Of a DNA stretch of 64,000 bases, positions 50,549 to 58,078 are shown one piece after another (positions within the stretch are counted from its first letter, which is position 1; the number at the start of each line of letters is the position of its first letter). The notes beneath the pieces are model-generated. The model did no database searches. It was not told the origin of the DNA and worked only from the letters and a program-made list of their open reading frames with translations. Location: the NCBI GenBank assembly GCA_002897615.1, contig BDTX01000003.1, positions 124,001-188,000 on the forward strand, read 5' to 3'. The position numbers were made by a program, and so were the translations under genes. This DNA comes from a bacterium BMS3Bbin14 (lineage in GTDB: Bacteria > Desulfobacterota > Desulfobulbia > Desulfobulbales > Desulfobulbaceae).

Positions 50549-52606
50549 TCAGGCCCCCCGGAGACACTGTTTGATATGGGATAAAAAACATTTCAGGCGG
50601 ATCAGGGGATGGTAGCGCAGGACCAGGGGCGACATGTCCCAGAGCCCCTTTTCCCCTCTTTTTTTCCGGGCCGTGGAGACATGAGTGCCATGAAAATCAT
50701 CCAGGTGATGCCGCTGGCGGATTTCTCCCACCTCCGCCGCCCGGGGAAAGGCCAGCCGGCTGGCCAACAGGTAGCGCAGCCAGGGTTTGATCTCCTCCGG
50801 TGAATAGCCAAGCAGGGCCATGGCCGCGCCATAACGGCCGGCAGCGTCAATTATGCCGTTCTGGAGCGGGGCAAAATAGCTGTTCTGTTCCTGCTCCTGC
50901 CTGGCCATGGCGTCATCGGCCGTCCTGAACACCAGCTCATATCCCCCGGCGGTCAGCCGGTAGCCGTTCAGGGTGGGATGGGGAGCCCGGCAGGCCTCTT
51001 CAAAAAGATCACGGGCATACATGATCGTACTGGCGGCCAGGTCAAAACGGTCCCGGTCATAGATCACCCCTTCCAGCCGGTTGTTCAGGGTCGCAGGATA
51101 GGGGATGCCGCGACTGGCGCCGAGAAGAAGGCCGACAAAACGCGGCGCATCTCCGCGATGCTTGACGGCATCGTATAAAAAACGCTGAATTGTTCCCAGC
51201 CAGCCGATATCAACCAGGGCGACCTGCTCCTGTTCGAAAAAACCGCTGTCTTCAAGGTAGCGCTGCAGGGCATCGTTGGCGGGCCGGGTCTGGCGCCGGA
51301 CCTCGTCCTGAAAAGAGTCGTCCTCGAGGAGATCGTACAACCGCAGGGTATGGGCCGGGGCAAAACCCGGAAAACGCGGATTCAGAATGGTGTCGGCCTG
51401 GAGGCCGAACCGGGCCAGGTGGGGGACAAGCTGTTCAACCTGCAGGTTGAAAACCCGGCAGACATCCCGGAAATCCCGGTTGCCGGCGGGCAGGAAGACG
51501 ATATCGGCACTGGTCCGGGTCAGGCCCTGGTAGGCGCAGGAGGCTCCGGCCAGAGCCATGCGGCTCACATACAGGTAGCCGGTTGCCGGCAGTTGCCCGG
51601 CCGGATACAGGTGCGGGGTGATCTTTTCCCAGACCCTCTGGAAAAGCCAGCCTTCCCGGGAAAAAAAGAAAATCCGGGGAATGTCGTTCTCCAGGCAGCG
51701 TTTGGCGACATCATGGACAAAGGCGCAGATCAGGGGAGCAAGCACGGTATAGCCATAGCCATAACGGAACGACCTGGCCCGATTTTCCCCTTCCAGGGGC
51801 AGCATGAGCTGCTGGACCGCCCTGCCCTTCCAGAAAGGCCGGCCGGCGGAATAGTTCACATAGCGCTTGACAATGGCCTTGCGATACTTTTCCTGGCCGT
51901 CACGGATCACCAGGGCCTGGATGCCGTGCCCGGCCGGCCGCAACCCGTCTGAAATCGGATTATCGCCGACATGGAGCCAACTGTCATAGCTCAGGCCGTA
52001 CTTTTCCTTGAGCAGCGGGAAGGCCTTGCCGGAAGCCTTGGCCAGAAAGCTGTCGGCGGAAGAGACAATCCCCTCGATACAGTCCGGGAAGCCGGCGTGT
52101 TCCACGAACCGGGCCAGATGAGACGCGGGCAGGTAAATATCGGAAAGCAGAAAAATCCGCTTGCCCCCGGCATGCAACTCCCGCAGCCATTGCACCAGTT
52201 CATCCCGGGGCACCAGCATGGTGTTTTCCACGGCCAGCTCATAATCAGTGACTTCGGCCAGCAGGCGCTCATCGGCACCATCGGCAAAGATCTCCCGCAG
52301 GACCCGCGCCATGTAGTCGGGATAGCAGGCTTCATGATCGTCGAAACGGGTGGCGGTCTGCCGGCGCTGTTCTTTCTCGAACCGGTCCCGCAGCGTCTGC
52401 ACCTGCGGCCAGGTCCAGCGCCGCCCCAGGTTCCGGGCCCGGGCGGCGATGAAACGCGCCACGGCCGGCTTCACCAGGTCGGGATCGTGAATCCGGCGAA
52501 TGAGCAGGGTATCGAAGATATCAAAGGTGACGGTATTACAGGATGCGCTCAGCTTGCGCGCGGTCCGTAAAAGAGAAGCCAGACTGTAACAGGTGTGCCA
52601 CGGCAT
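50549..52606 (-). CDS. Large HAD-superfamily protein of glycan clusters
   Basis: A 685-residue cytoplasmic protein. The N-terminal third is a HAD hydrolase with Asp29 and Asp32 in FDIFDTLL, the threonine/serine motif IFLLSDIYLP, Lys in ASGKAFPLLKEKY and HVGDNPISD. The remaining 400 residues are an alpha/beta region (about 290-640) of unknown fold, with phrases such as FFFSREGWLFQRVWEKITPHL. Such fusions are frequent in capsule and EPS loci. Its substrate, perhaps a phosphorylated sugar or polyprenyl phosphate, is not known. Confidence 0.75.
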   Translation of the reverse strand: MPWHTCYSLASLLRTARKLSASCNTVTFDIFDTLLIRRIHDPDLVKPAVARFIAARARNLGRRWTWPQVQTLRDRFEKEQRRQTATRFDDHEACYPDYMARVLREIFADGADERLLAEVTDYELAVENTMLVPRDELVQWLRELHAGGKRIFLLSDIYLPASHLARFVEHAGFPDCIEGIVSSADSFLAKASGKAFPLLKEKYGLSYDSWLHVGDNPISDGLRPAGHGIQALVIRDGQEKYRKAIVKRYVNYSAGRPFWKGRAVQQLMLPLEGENRARSFRYGYGYTVLAPLICAFVHDVAKRCLENDIPRIFFFSREGWLFQRVWEKITPHLYPAGQLPATGYLYVSRMALAGASCAYQGLTRTSADIVFLPAGNRDFRDVCRVFNLQVEQLVPHLARFGLQADTILNPRFPGFAPAHTLRLYDLLEDDSFQDEVRRQTRPANDALQRYLEDSGFFEQEQVALVDIGWLGTIQRFLYDAVKHRGDAPRFVGLLLGASRGIPYPATLNNRLEGVIYDRDRFDLAASTIMYARDLFEEACRAPHPTLNGYRLTAGGYELVFRTADDAMARQEQEQNSYFAPLQNGIIDAAGRYGAAMALLGYSPEEIKPWLRYLLASRLAFPRAAEVGEIRQRHHLDDFHGTHVSTARKKRGEKGLWDMSPLVLRYHPLIRLKCFLSHIKQCLRGA

Positions 52607-52805
52607 AAAATTCCGGCAGCCCCCCTCAGGCGGCAGCCGTCCTCAGGCGCGTAAACACGGGGGGGGACACTGTTGAACAACTTATGACAATGAGTTCCGG
52701 CATGAGGGTTGTCAGGGCCATGCACATCAGGCCGATACTTATTCTTGTCACGCAGTTCTCCAGGTTGTTGAGATGAAGATCAACATGGCCGGGCCGGGGA
52801 GGTCG

Positions 52806-53714
52806 TCACGATCGGGCCGACAACTTCCGGCCCAGGGAACGAAGCAGCCCGCGGACCTGCCGGCGGATCCCCGGTTCGGCCGGCGCCTGACCGAGGGTCG
52901 CCTGGACCTCGTTCAGTTCCCGCTCAAGTTCAACCAGCCGCTCACTTCCGGCTGACACCAGGGGCCGCAGGTCTTCGGGCAGCGCGGCCAGCAAATACTT
53001 GCCGATCACCCGGCGGTCCTGTTCCCGCCCCAGGATGGCGGCCTCGCTCAACGTATTGCCGTCATGGATCCGGTAATAGAGGAGTTGCTCTTCATGGAGG
53101 TAGCGGACCTTGCCCGGACAGGCCAGCATGACCCGGAAAATATAATCATAATCATGCAGGTAGCGGAGAGAACAAAACTTACCGACCTTACGGGCCGCCT
53201 CCCCGGTCAGGAAAAGATTGGAGGTGGTGACCATGAAATTGCCCTTTAAAAAGGCCGTGTAGAGGTCGCCGGCGGCAAGGTAAAAAGCGCGGTTCCTGCG
53301 GTGCCACTGGTTCCAGCCAAAGTCCGGGTCCAGCAGCTCCCCGCCCGCATCGTCAATGGGAACGACATCGGTAAACAGGCATTGAGCCCCGGTCTCCTGC
53401 TGGACGCCGACGAGTTTTTCGAGGCGCTCCGGGAAGTAGACATCATCCGAATTCAAAATGGCGATGAAATCCCCGTCCGCCATCTCCAGGCCGCGATTCA
53501 GGGCATTGTAGGCGTCCTGATTTTCCTGATGCACATAGGTAAGCCGGGGGTCGTCGTAGCCCTGCACCACCTCACCCGTGCGGTCCGTGGAACCGTCGTC
53601 GATGACAATGAGCTGCAGCCGGTCATAGCTCTGCCCCAGCACGCTTTCGACCGCCGCCCCGACAAAACGCTCATGATTGTAGGCAGGAATAATGACCGAA
53701 ACCTCAGCCTTCAT
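52806..53714 (-). CDS. GT2 glycosyltransferase
   Basis: A 302-residue GT-A enzyme: VSVIIPAYNHERFVGAAVESVLGQSYDRLQLIVIDDGSTDRT, AYNALNRGLEMADGDFIAILNSDDVYFPERL (DxD-type). The central region KGNFMVTTSNLFL and LHDYDYIFRVML is common in capsule enzymes. The C terminus is a helical Glu/Arg-rich stretch, probably a coiled coil. It stands apart from its neighbours by 199 bases downstream. Confidence 0.82.
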   Translation of the reverse strand: MKAEVSVIIPAYNHERFVGAAVESVLGQSYDRLQLIVIDDGSTDRTGEVVQGYDDPRLTYVHQENQDAYNALNRGLEMADGDFIAILNSDDVYFPERLEKLVGVQQETGAQCLFTDVVPIDDAGGELLDPDFGWNQWHRRNRAFYLAAGDLYTAFLKGNFMVTTSNLFLTGEAARKVGKFCSLRYLHDYDYIFRVMLACPGKVRYLHEEQLLYYRIHDGNTLSEAAILGREQDRRVIGKYLLAALPEDLRPLVSAGSERLVELERELNEVQATLGQAPAEPGIRRQVRGLLRSLGRKLSARS

Positions 53715-53983
53715 GGCACCTCATCCGACCAGCATTTTGCAGCAAACGCGACATCGCCGCCTTTCATTAAGAGGAAATAAATCAGTCACCATCCAGGTTG
53801 CATAAATTATAGAATCGGCAGGACCGATTTTTCATTTTTGAAAATAAAAAATATTGAAAATAAAAATATTGAATAGTACCGCATCGTTCGATCCCGGGCA
53901 AGGCAAAACCACCGAAGTCGCCGCTCCATGCGAAATTAGACGGAATAACGGCCAGTTACCGGTTCCGAACCCATCGGCCCTCC
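53715..53983. other. Upstream region of the 52806-53714 glycosyltransferase
   Basis: On the minus strand a -10 box TATAAT (53806-53811) stands about 90 bases before the gene, but no good -35 was found. At 53838-53871 TTGAAAATAAAAAATAT is repeated in tandem almost exactly. A small hairpin AATCGG/CCGATT with a T tract lies at 53813-53833. GGCCAGTTAC (53950-53959) matches the outer end of family-2 copy 1. Confidence 0.4.
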
Positions 53984-54000
53984 CGCTCACGGATTCAGGT
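53984..54000. repeat. Family-1 repeat, solitary right end
   Basis: CGCTCACGGATTCAGGT stands alone without core or left end, 43 bases from the asnB stop. It is an exact copy of the right end of copy C and looks like a remnant of an eroded element. Confidence 0.75.
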
Positions 54001-54042
54001 AAATGACCCGGCCACGCAGAAGGCCCTTGCCGGCGCGGCGAC

Positions 54043-55917
54043 TCAGTTAAAAAAACGGTTATGCCATATTGCCACGTTCATCAGGGCCCAGAGCACATGA
54101 TTGTGATTCTGCTTCATGCTGCAATGTTCTTCAATCAGCCGGTTGACATAGCGGATATCCATATTTTCCCGGATCACCCCGGAATCGTTGAGCAACGTGA
54201 CCATGTATTGCTTCAACTCGCCGCGCAACAGGTGTTTCACCGGCAGGCTGTAACCCTGCTTGCCCCGATGCACCACCGAGTCGGGCAAGAGTCCTTTCAG
54301 GGCCTCCCGGAAGACATACTTCGTCGTCATCCCCTTCAGTTTCCAGTCGCCCGGCAGAGAGGCGATAAACTCCACCAGGACGTGATCCAGGAGCGGTACC
54401 CGAATCTCCAGGGCGCTGGCCATGGACATCCGGTCGACCTTCATCAGGACCGAATCCGGCATCATGAAACGCATATCCAGGTAAATCTCCCGGTTGACCC
54501 GGTCGTTGCCGGCGTCACACCGAGCACTGTATTCACGCACACGTCGAAACGGGTCCTGGTCGATATGTTGAGCAAAATTACCGCTGAACAAATGTTTCGC
54601 CAGCGAATTCGTCAAGAAATACTGCCAGCGCAGGTGGGCGCCGGCCGGATCAAGATTGGCACCCTCGACAAAACGCTTGAGCATATTGACGGCGCCCTTT
54701 TTCTGGGCCTGATCAGGTAACATGGCAACCAGGCGGCCGATCACCTCTTTACGGAGCGGGCCGGGCATGAGCCGAAACCAGTTATTCAGACGGCTGGCCT
54801 TGAAACGGTCATAGCCGGCATAACTCTCGTCCGCGCCTTCCCCGGACAAACAGACCGTCACCTGCTCCCGGGCCTGCTTGCAAAGCAGGTAGAGCGGCAC
54901 CGTGGAAAGATCGGTCATCGGTTCGTCGAGATGCCACAGGGTCTTTTCCACATACTCCTGCTTCAGGTCGTCGATCATGAGCACCTGGTGCTCGGTTTCA
55001 CAATGCCGGGCAACGATCTCGGCATATTCCAGTTCGCTGAACGTCTTGTCACGATAGCCGATGGTAAAGGTCTTGATCGGACCGGTAATGTGTCGGCGCA
55101 TCAAGGCCACGATACAGCTCGAATCAAGGCCGCCCGAAAGAAAGACCCCGAGCGGCACGTCGCTGACCAGGTGGCTCTTCACCGCCTCATCCAGCAGCTC
55201 TTTCTGCCGTTCCACGGCCTCGGCAAAGGTGAGCTGCAGGCGACCGGGATGAAATTTGAGGTCCCAGTACTGTTGCACCCGGAGCTGCTGATCCTGAAAT
55301 ACCAGGTGGTGGCCCGCCGGCAATTTATAGATATCCTGGAACATGGTTTCCGGGGCGGGCACGAATTCAAAGCCGAGATAGTCATACAGGGCCTGGCGGT
55401 TCAAACGGCGCTCCACCTGCGGGTCCTGGAGAATTGCCTTGATCTCGGAGGCAAAAAGCAGGCGGCCGTCTTTGTAATAGTAATAAAGGGGTTTTATACC
55501 GATCCGGTCCCTGACCAGCAGCAGTTTCCCGGCCCGCTCACGCTCGTCATAGAGCGCATAGGCAAACATCCCGCGGAGACGGCTGATGGAATCCAGGCCC
55601 CACTCTTCATAGGCATGCAGAATAACCTCGGAATCCGAGTTGCTGGTAAAGCGGTGCCCTCTTTCCTCCAGGTCGGCGCGCAGTTCCCGGAAATTATATA
55701 TCTCGCCATTCGCCACCAGGCTGATCGTCTTTTCCTCGTTAAACATGGGTTGGCGGCCGTTTTCGCTCAAGTCTATGATCGACAGCCGGCGGTGGGCCAG
55801 GGTCATCCCCTCACCGGCGTAGAACCCGTCCTGGTCCGGGCCGCGATGCGCCAGCTGCCCGGCCATCCGTTGGGCAAGCTCCTGGTCGTTCCAGTTGAAT
55901 CCGCAAATTCCACACAT
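54043..55917 (-). CDS. asnB: Asparagine synthase (glutamine-hydrolysing) AsnB-like amidotransferase
   Basis: A 624-residue enzyme. Starting MCGICGF gives the N-terminal nucleophile Cys2 of the class II glutaminase domain (about 2-190, RGPDQDGFYAGEGMTLAHRRLSIID, VANGEIYNF). The synthase half has the ATP loop VFLSGGLDSSCIVALM and GEGADESYAGYDRF. The longer readings to 56055 translate a family-1 repeat and are rejected. Enzymes in glycan clusters of this type may amidate a sugar acid rather than make asparagine. Expression may start in the repeat-bearing divergent region. Confidence 0.87.
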   Translation of the reverse strand: MCGICGFNWNDQELAQRMAGQLAHRGPDQDGFYAGEGMTLAHRRLSIIDLSENGRQPMFNEEKTISLVANGEIYNFRELRADLEERGHRFTSNSDSEVILHAYEEWGLDSISRLRGMFAYALYDERERAGKLLLVRDRIGIKPLYYYYKDGRLLFASEIKAILQDPQVERRLNRQALYDYLGFEFVPAPETMFQDIYKLPAGHHLVFQDQQLRVQQYWDLKFHPGRLQLTFAEAVERQKELLDEAVKSHLVSDVPLGVFLSGGLDSSCIVALMRRHITGPIKTFTIGYRDKTFSELEYAEIVARHCETEHQVLMIDDLKQEYVEKTLWHLDEPMTDLSTVPLYLLCKQAREQVTVCLSGEGADESYAGYDRFKASRLNNWFRLMPGPLRKEVIGRLVAMLPDQAQKKGAVNMLKRFVEGANLDPAGAHLRWQYFLTNSLAKHLFSGNFAQHIDQDPFRRVREYSARCDAGNDRVNREIYLDMRFMMPDSVLMKVDRMSMASALEIRVPLLDHVLVEFIASLPGDWKLKGMTTKYVFREALKGLLPDSVVHRGKQGYSLPVKHLLRGELKQYMVTLLNDSGVIRENMDIRYVNRLIEEHCSMKQNHNHVLWALMNVAIWHNRFFN

Positions 55918-56009
55918 AATTCTACGTTGTCCCATGAGCCGGAAGCTGTAAACAGCGTTTCGGCATTTTGTCATTTTGTTATTATAGCCGATATCCTTGG
56001 TGCCATACT

Positions 56010-56228
56010 CCTGAATCCGTGAGCGTTCGAGAATGGTGCAGATGCAAGGCGGCAACGATGTTGATTATCCTGGTGTGATATCAAGGAGTTGTCAACGCAG
56101 CAGCTGCGCCGTTATCGGGCACCCCGCAGGGCGGCGCGGTGAAAAGCATAAAATGCATTTATTCGTCAATAATGCAATAAATTCCACATATTGCCTGGAA
56201 TATTATCTCAAGCCGTCACGGATTCAGG
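56010..56228. repeat. Family-1 TIR repeat, copy E (long form, 219 bp)
   Basis: Left end CCTGAATCCGTGAGCG, core as in copies B and C, then the long-form right part (CACCCCGCAGGGCGGCGCGGT, AATAATGCAATAAATTCC, TCAAGCCGTCACGGATTCAGG). It lies in the space between divergent asnB and dsrE, 93 bases from the asnB start. Confidence 0.92.
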
Positions 56229-56249
56229 ATACTGGTTCCCGGACGGGCA

Positions 56250-56305
56250 CCGGCTAATTTACGATGAAATGGTGCTCTCGTAAACTCTTCTTTTATCCCG
56301 GCCCC
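56250..56305 (-). pseudogene. Relic of a GT4 glycosyltransferase C terminus
   Basis: A 56-base stretch matches 63444-63499, near the end of the GT4 gene at 63404, at about 86% identity. Read in the same frame it gives GAGIKEEFTRAPFHRKLAG against GARVKEEFTRAAFQRKLVG. Nothing upstream in this frame resembles the rest of the enzyme. The relic begins 22 bases after the repeat's right end, so most of a paralogous gene was probably removed by deletion or by a rearrangement that used the repeat. Confidence 0.65.
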
Positions 56306-56360
56306 GGCCGAAAGCCGTTTTCCCGGATAATTGCCGGTAACCGGAAAAGAATTTGCGGCA

Positions 56361-56389
56361 TTGACACGGAGAAAGGGGCTGATTATTAT
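56361..56389 (+). promoter_or_regulatory. Sigma-70-type promoter for dsrE
   Basis: TTGACA (56361-56366) and TATTAT (56384-56389) with a 17-base spacer. The start of transcription should be near 56396, leaving a leader of about 77 bases and then a strong ribosome-binding site (AAAGGAGGA) before the ATG. Confidence 0.7.
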
Positions 56390-56472
56390 GAACATATACA
56401 CAGAAAAAACAGCCGGGGCCGCCCCTGAAAATGGAAAGTTTATGGATAACAATTAAAAAAGGAGGACTCGAA

Positions 56473-56832
56473 ATGAACAACAATGTCGTGATAGTTGCAT
56501 CCTGCGGCACCGACAATCCTAACCGGGCAACGCGGGCCATCCACCTCGCCACGGTAGCCCACAAGGAAGGAAAAAACGTCACCCTGTTCCTGCTGGACGA
56601 AGCCGTTTACCTGGCCAAGGAAGGACTGCTCGATTACCTGCACGCCGCCACCGGTGACGTGGCCGACGACCTGATGACGTATTTACAGGCCCACGAGGTG
56701 CCTATCCTGGCCTGTACTCCCTGCGCCAAGGCCAGAAAAATTACAGAGGAAGATTTAATTGAAGGGGCAAGGATGGCGACGGCCGCCGAACTGATTAACA
56801 TTTCCTGTGAGGCAACGGTCATCAGCCTCTAA
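56473..56832 (+). CDS. DsrE-family sulfur-transfer-like protein
   Basis: A 119-residue single-domain DsrE/TusD fold. NVVIVASCGTDNPNRATRAIHLATVAHKEGKNVTLFLLDEAV and EVPILACTPCAKARKITEEDLIEGARMA match the family. The Cys pair in ACTPCAK is in the place used by DsrE-like proteins to carry sulfane sulfur. Members work in sulfur relay or serve as small soluble carriers in sulfate reducers. The strong ribosome-binding site and promoter suggest high expression. The gene stands alone on the plus strand, with a family-1 repeat and terminator after it. Confidence 0.78.
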   Translation: MNNNVVIVASCGTDNPNRATRAIHLATVAHKEGKNVTLFLLDEAVYLAKEGLLDYLHAATGDVADDLMTYLQAHEVPILACTPCAKARKITEEDLIEGARMATAAELINISCEATVISL

Positions 56833-56844
56833 CCGCATCCCGGG

Positions 56845-56965
56845 GCCGTTATCGGGCGGACCGCAGGGCGGCGCGGTGAAGACCATAAAATGATTTTATT
56901 CAGCAATAATGCAACAAATTCCATGTATTGCATGAAATATCACCTCAAGCCGTCACGGATTCAGG
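56845..56965. repeat. Family-1 repeat, copy F (right part only)
   Basis: Begins at GCCGTTATCGGGC and continues as the long-form right part (GGACCGCAGGGCGGCGCGGT, AATAATGCAACAAATTCC, TCAAGCCGTCACGGATTCAGG). The left end and core are missing. It lies 12 bases after the dsrE stop and runs straight into the dsrE terminator, of which the first base is shared. Confidence 0.88.
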
Positions 56966-57001
56966 AGAAAGGCGTTCAGGAATGAACGCCTTTCTCTTTT
57001 T
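56965..57001 (+). terminator. Terminator after dsrE
   Basis: A perfect 14-bp stem (GAGAAAGGCGTTCA and inverse) with a GGAA tetraloop and a run of five T residues. The A/T-rich base of the stem could end transcription of the convergent transglutaminase gene as well. A repeat has been placed between dsrE and this terminator. Confidence 0.9.
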
Positions 57002-57015
57002 ACGCGATTTGGATT

Positions 57016-58029
57016 TTATTGCCGATAGGTAAATTTATACTTGAAGGTATCCGGATCGAGCCAATCAAGAGTCTTGGTGCCGATCTGGGCGTAGGGATAA
57101 CCGAAGGTGTTCAGAGGCGCTCCGTGTTGCGGCGGGTTCAACACCAGGTCACGGCCCACGGCGAGCTTCACCCGGTACGGATCCCAGGCGCCCCAGAAAT
57201 ACTTGCGGTACGCCTTGGTCCGGGCGTCGCCGGGCTTCAGTTTTTCCTTGAGCATCATCTTGAGGACATCGGCCGGGTCCACCGGCACCCAGCCGTATCC
57301 CGGCAGATAAAATTCGGCCCAGCAGTGCTGCCACCTGGTAATGTCCACCTGCGCCTTTTTCCCCAGGCGGATGCCGAAAATCTCCCGGGCCGGAACGCCT
57401 GCGGCCCGACAGAGGGCCACGAAAACGGAGTGAATGTCAGTGCATTTTCCGCCCGGTCTGGCCAGTAGTGAACAGACATCGCCGGAGCCGCAGCCGCGGG
57501 TACCGGGATCACGGTACATATTTTCACAGATCCAGTCGTAGATGGCCTTGGCCCGGCCCAGCACGGTTGTCCGCCCCCTGGTTATCCGGTCGGCCAGGAC
57601 CTTCACCCGGCCGTCGACAGGTCCGCGGCTGGTCGGGCCGAGGTAGCGGCCATAATCGGCAGGGTCCCAGGCCGGCTCCCTGGCGGGAAAATCCCGGCGT
57701 ATCACCTCCCGGCGAACGACATGGAAAGACAGGGTCAACTTGCGGCTCCTGGCCCCCCGGTCCCAACGTGCATAGAGGATGGGCGTGCCATAGACCTGAT
57801 CGCTGTAAACGGCTGACTCGGCATAATCGCCGGCAACCCTGACCCTGGTCACCAGCTGGTCCCGGTCTGAAAATGGATAGGGGATCCAGAGCTGCGCCAC
57901 TTGCCCCCGGCTGTGCCCTGACAGATCGAATTCCATGGTGATTGTGCCGCTGCTCTGCCGGCCGGCCCAGGCCCGGGCCGGCAGCGCCAGCAGGGCGACC
58001 GCCACCAGGAGACTCCACATTTTCCTCAT
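57016..58029 (-). CDS. Periplasmic transglutaminase-like protein
   Basis: A 337-residue exported protein: signal peptide (about 1-22, ending ARAWA), a beta-sandwich N-terminal region (about 30-120), and a transglutaminase/protease fold with the Cys-His-Asp triad in RPGGKCTDIHSVFVAL, QHCWAEFYLPGYGWVPVDPAD. The last 60 residues (LNPPQHGAPLNTFGYPYAQIG) are typical of a bacterial subgroup. It lies 49 bases after the molybdoenzyme large subunit. It could mature or anchor a periplasmic partner; no target is known. Confidence 0.78.
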   Translation of the reverse strand: MRKMWSLLVAVALLALPARAWAGRQSSGTITMEFDLSGHSRGQVAQLWIPYPFSDRDQLVTRVRVAGDYAESAVYSDQVYGTPILYARWDRGARSRKLTLSFHVVRREVIRRDFPAREPAWDPADYGRYLGPTSRGPVDGRVKVLADRITRGRTTVLGRAKAIYDWICENMYRDPGTRGCGSGDVCSLLARPGGKCTDIHSVFVALCRAAGVPAREIFGIRLGKKAQVDITRWQHCWAEFYLPGYGWVPVDPADVLKMMLKEKLKPGDARTKAYRKYFWGAWDPYRVKLAVGRDLVLNPPQHGAPLNTFGYPYAQIGTKTLDWLDPDTFKYKFTYRQ

Positions 58030-58078
58030 TTATTCTCCTCTGTTACCGTTGTTGAGTTTGCCCGAAGAGAGCCGCATT

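Noticed and set aside
55918..56055. An N-terminal extension reading MPPCICTILERSRIQ ahead of asnB, with near-identical extensions ahead of gspI and the IMP cyclohydrolase
   Set aside because: The identical peptide before three unrelated proteins is just the translation of the family-1 repeat. Family starts (MCGICGF, the pilin leader, [11 protein letters not shown]) lie further in.
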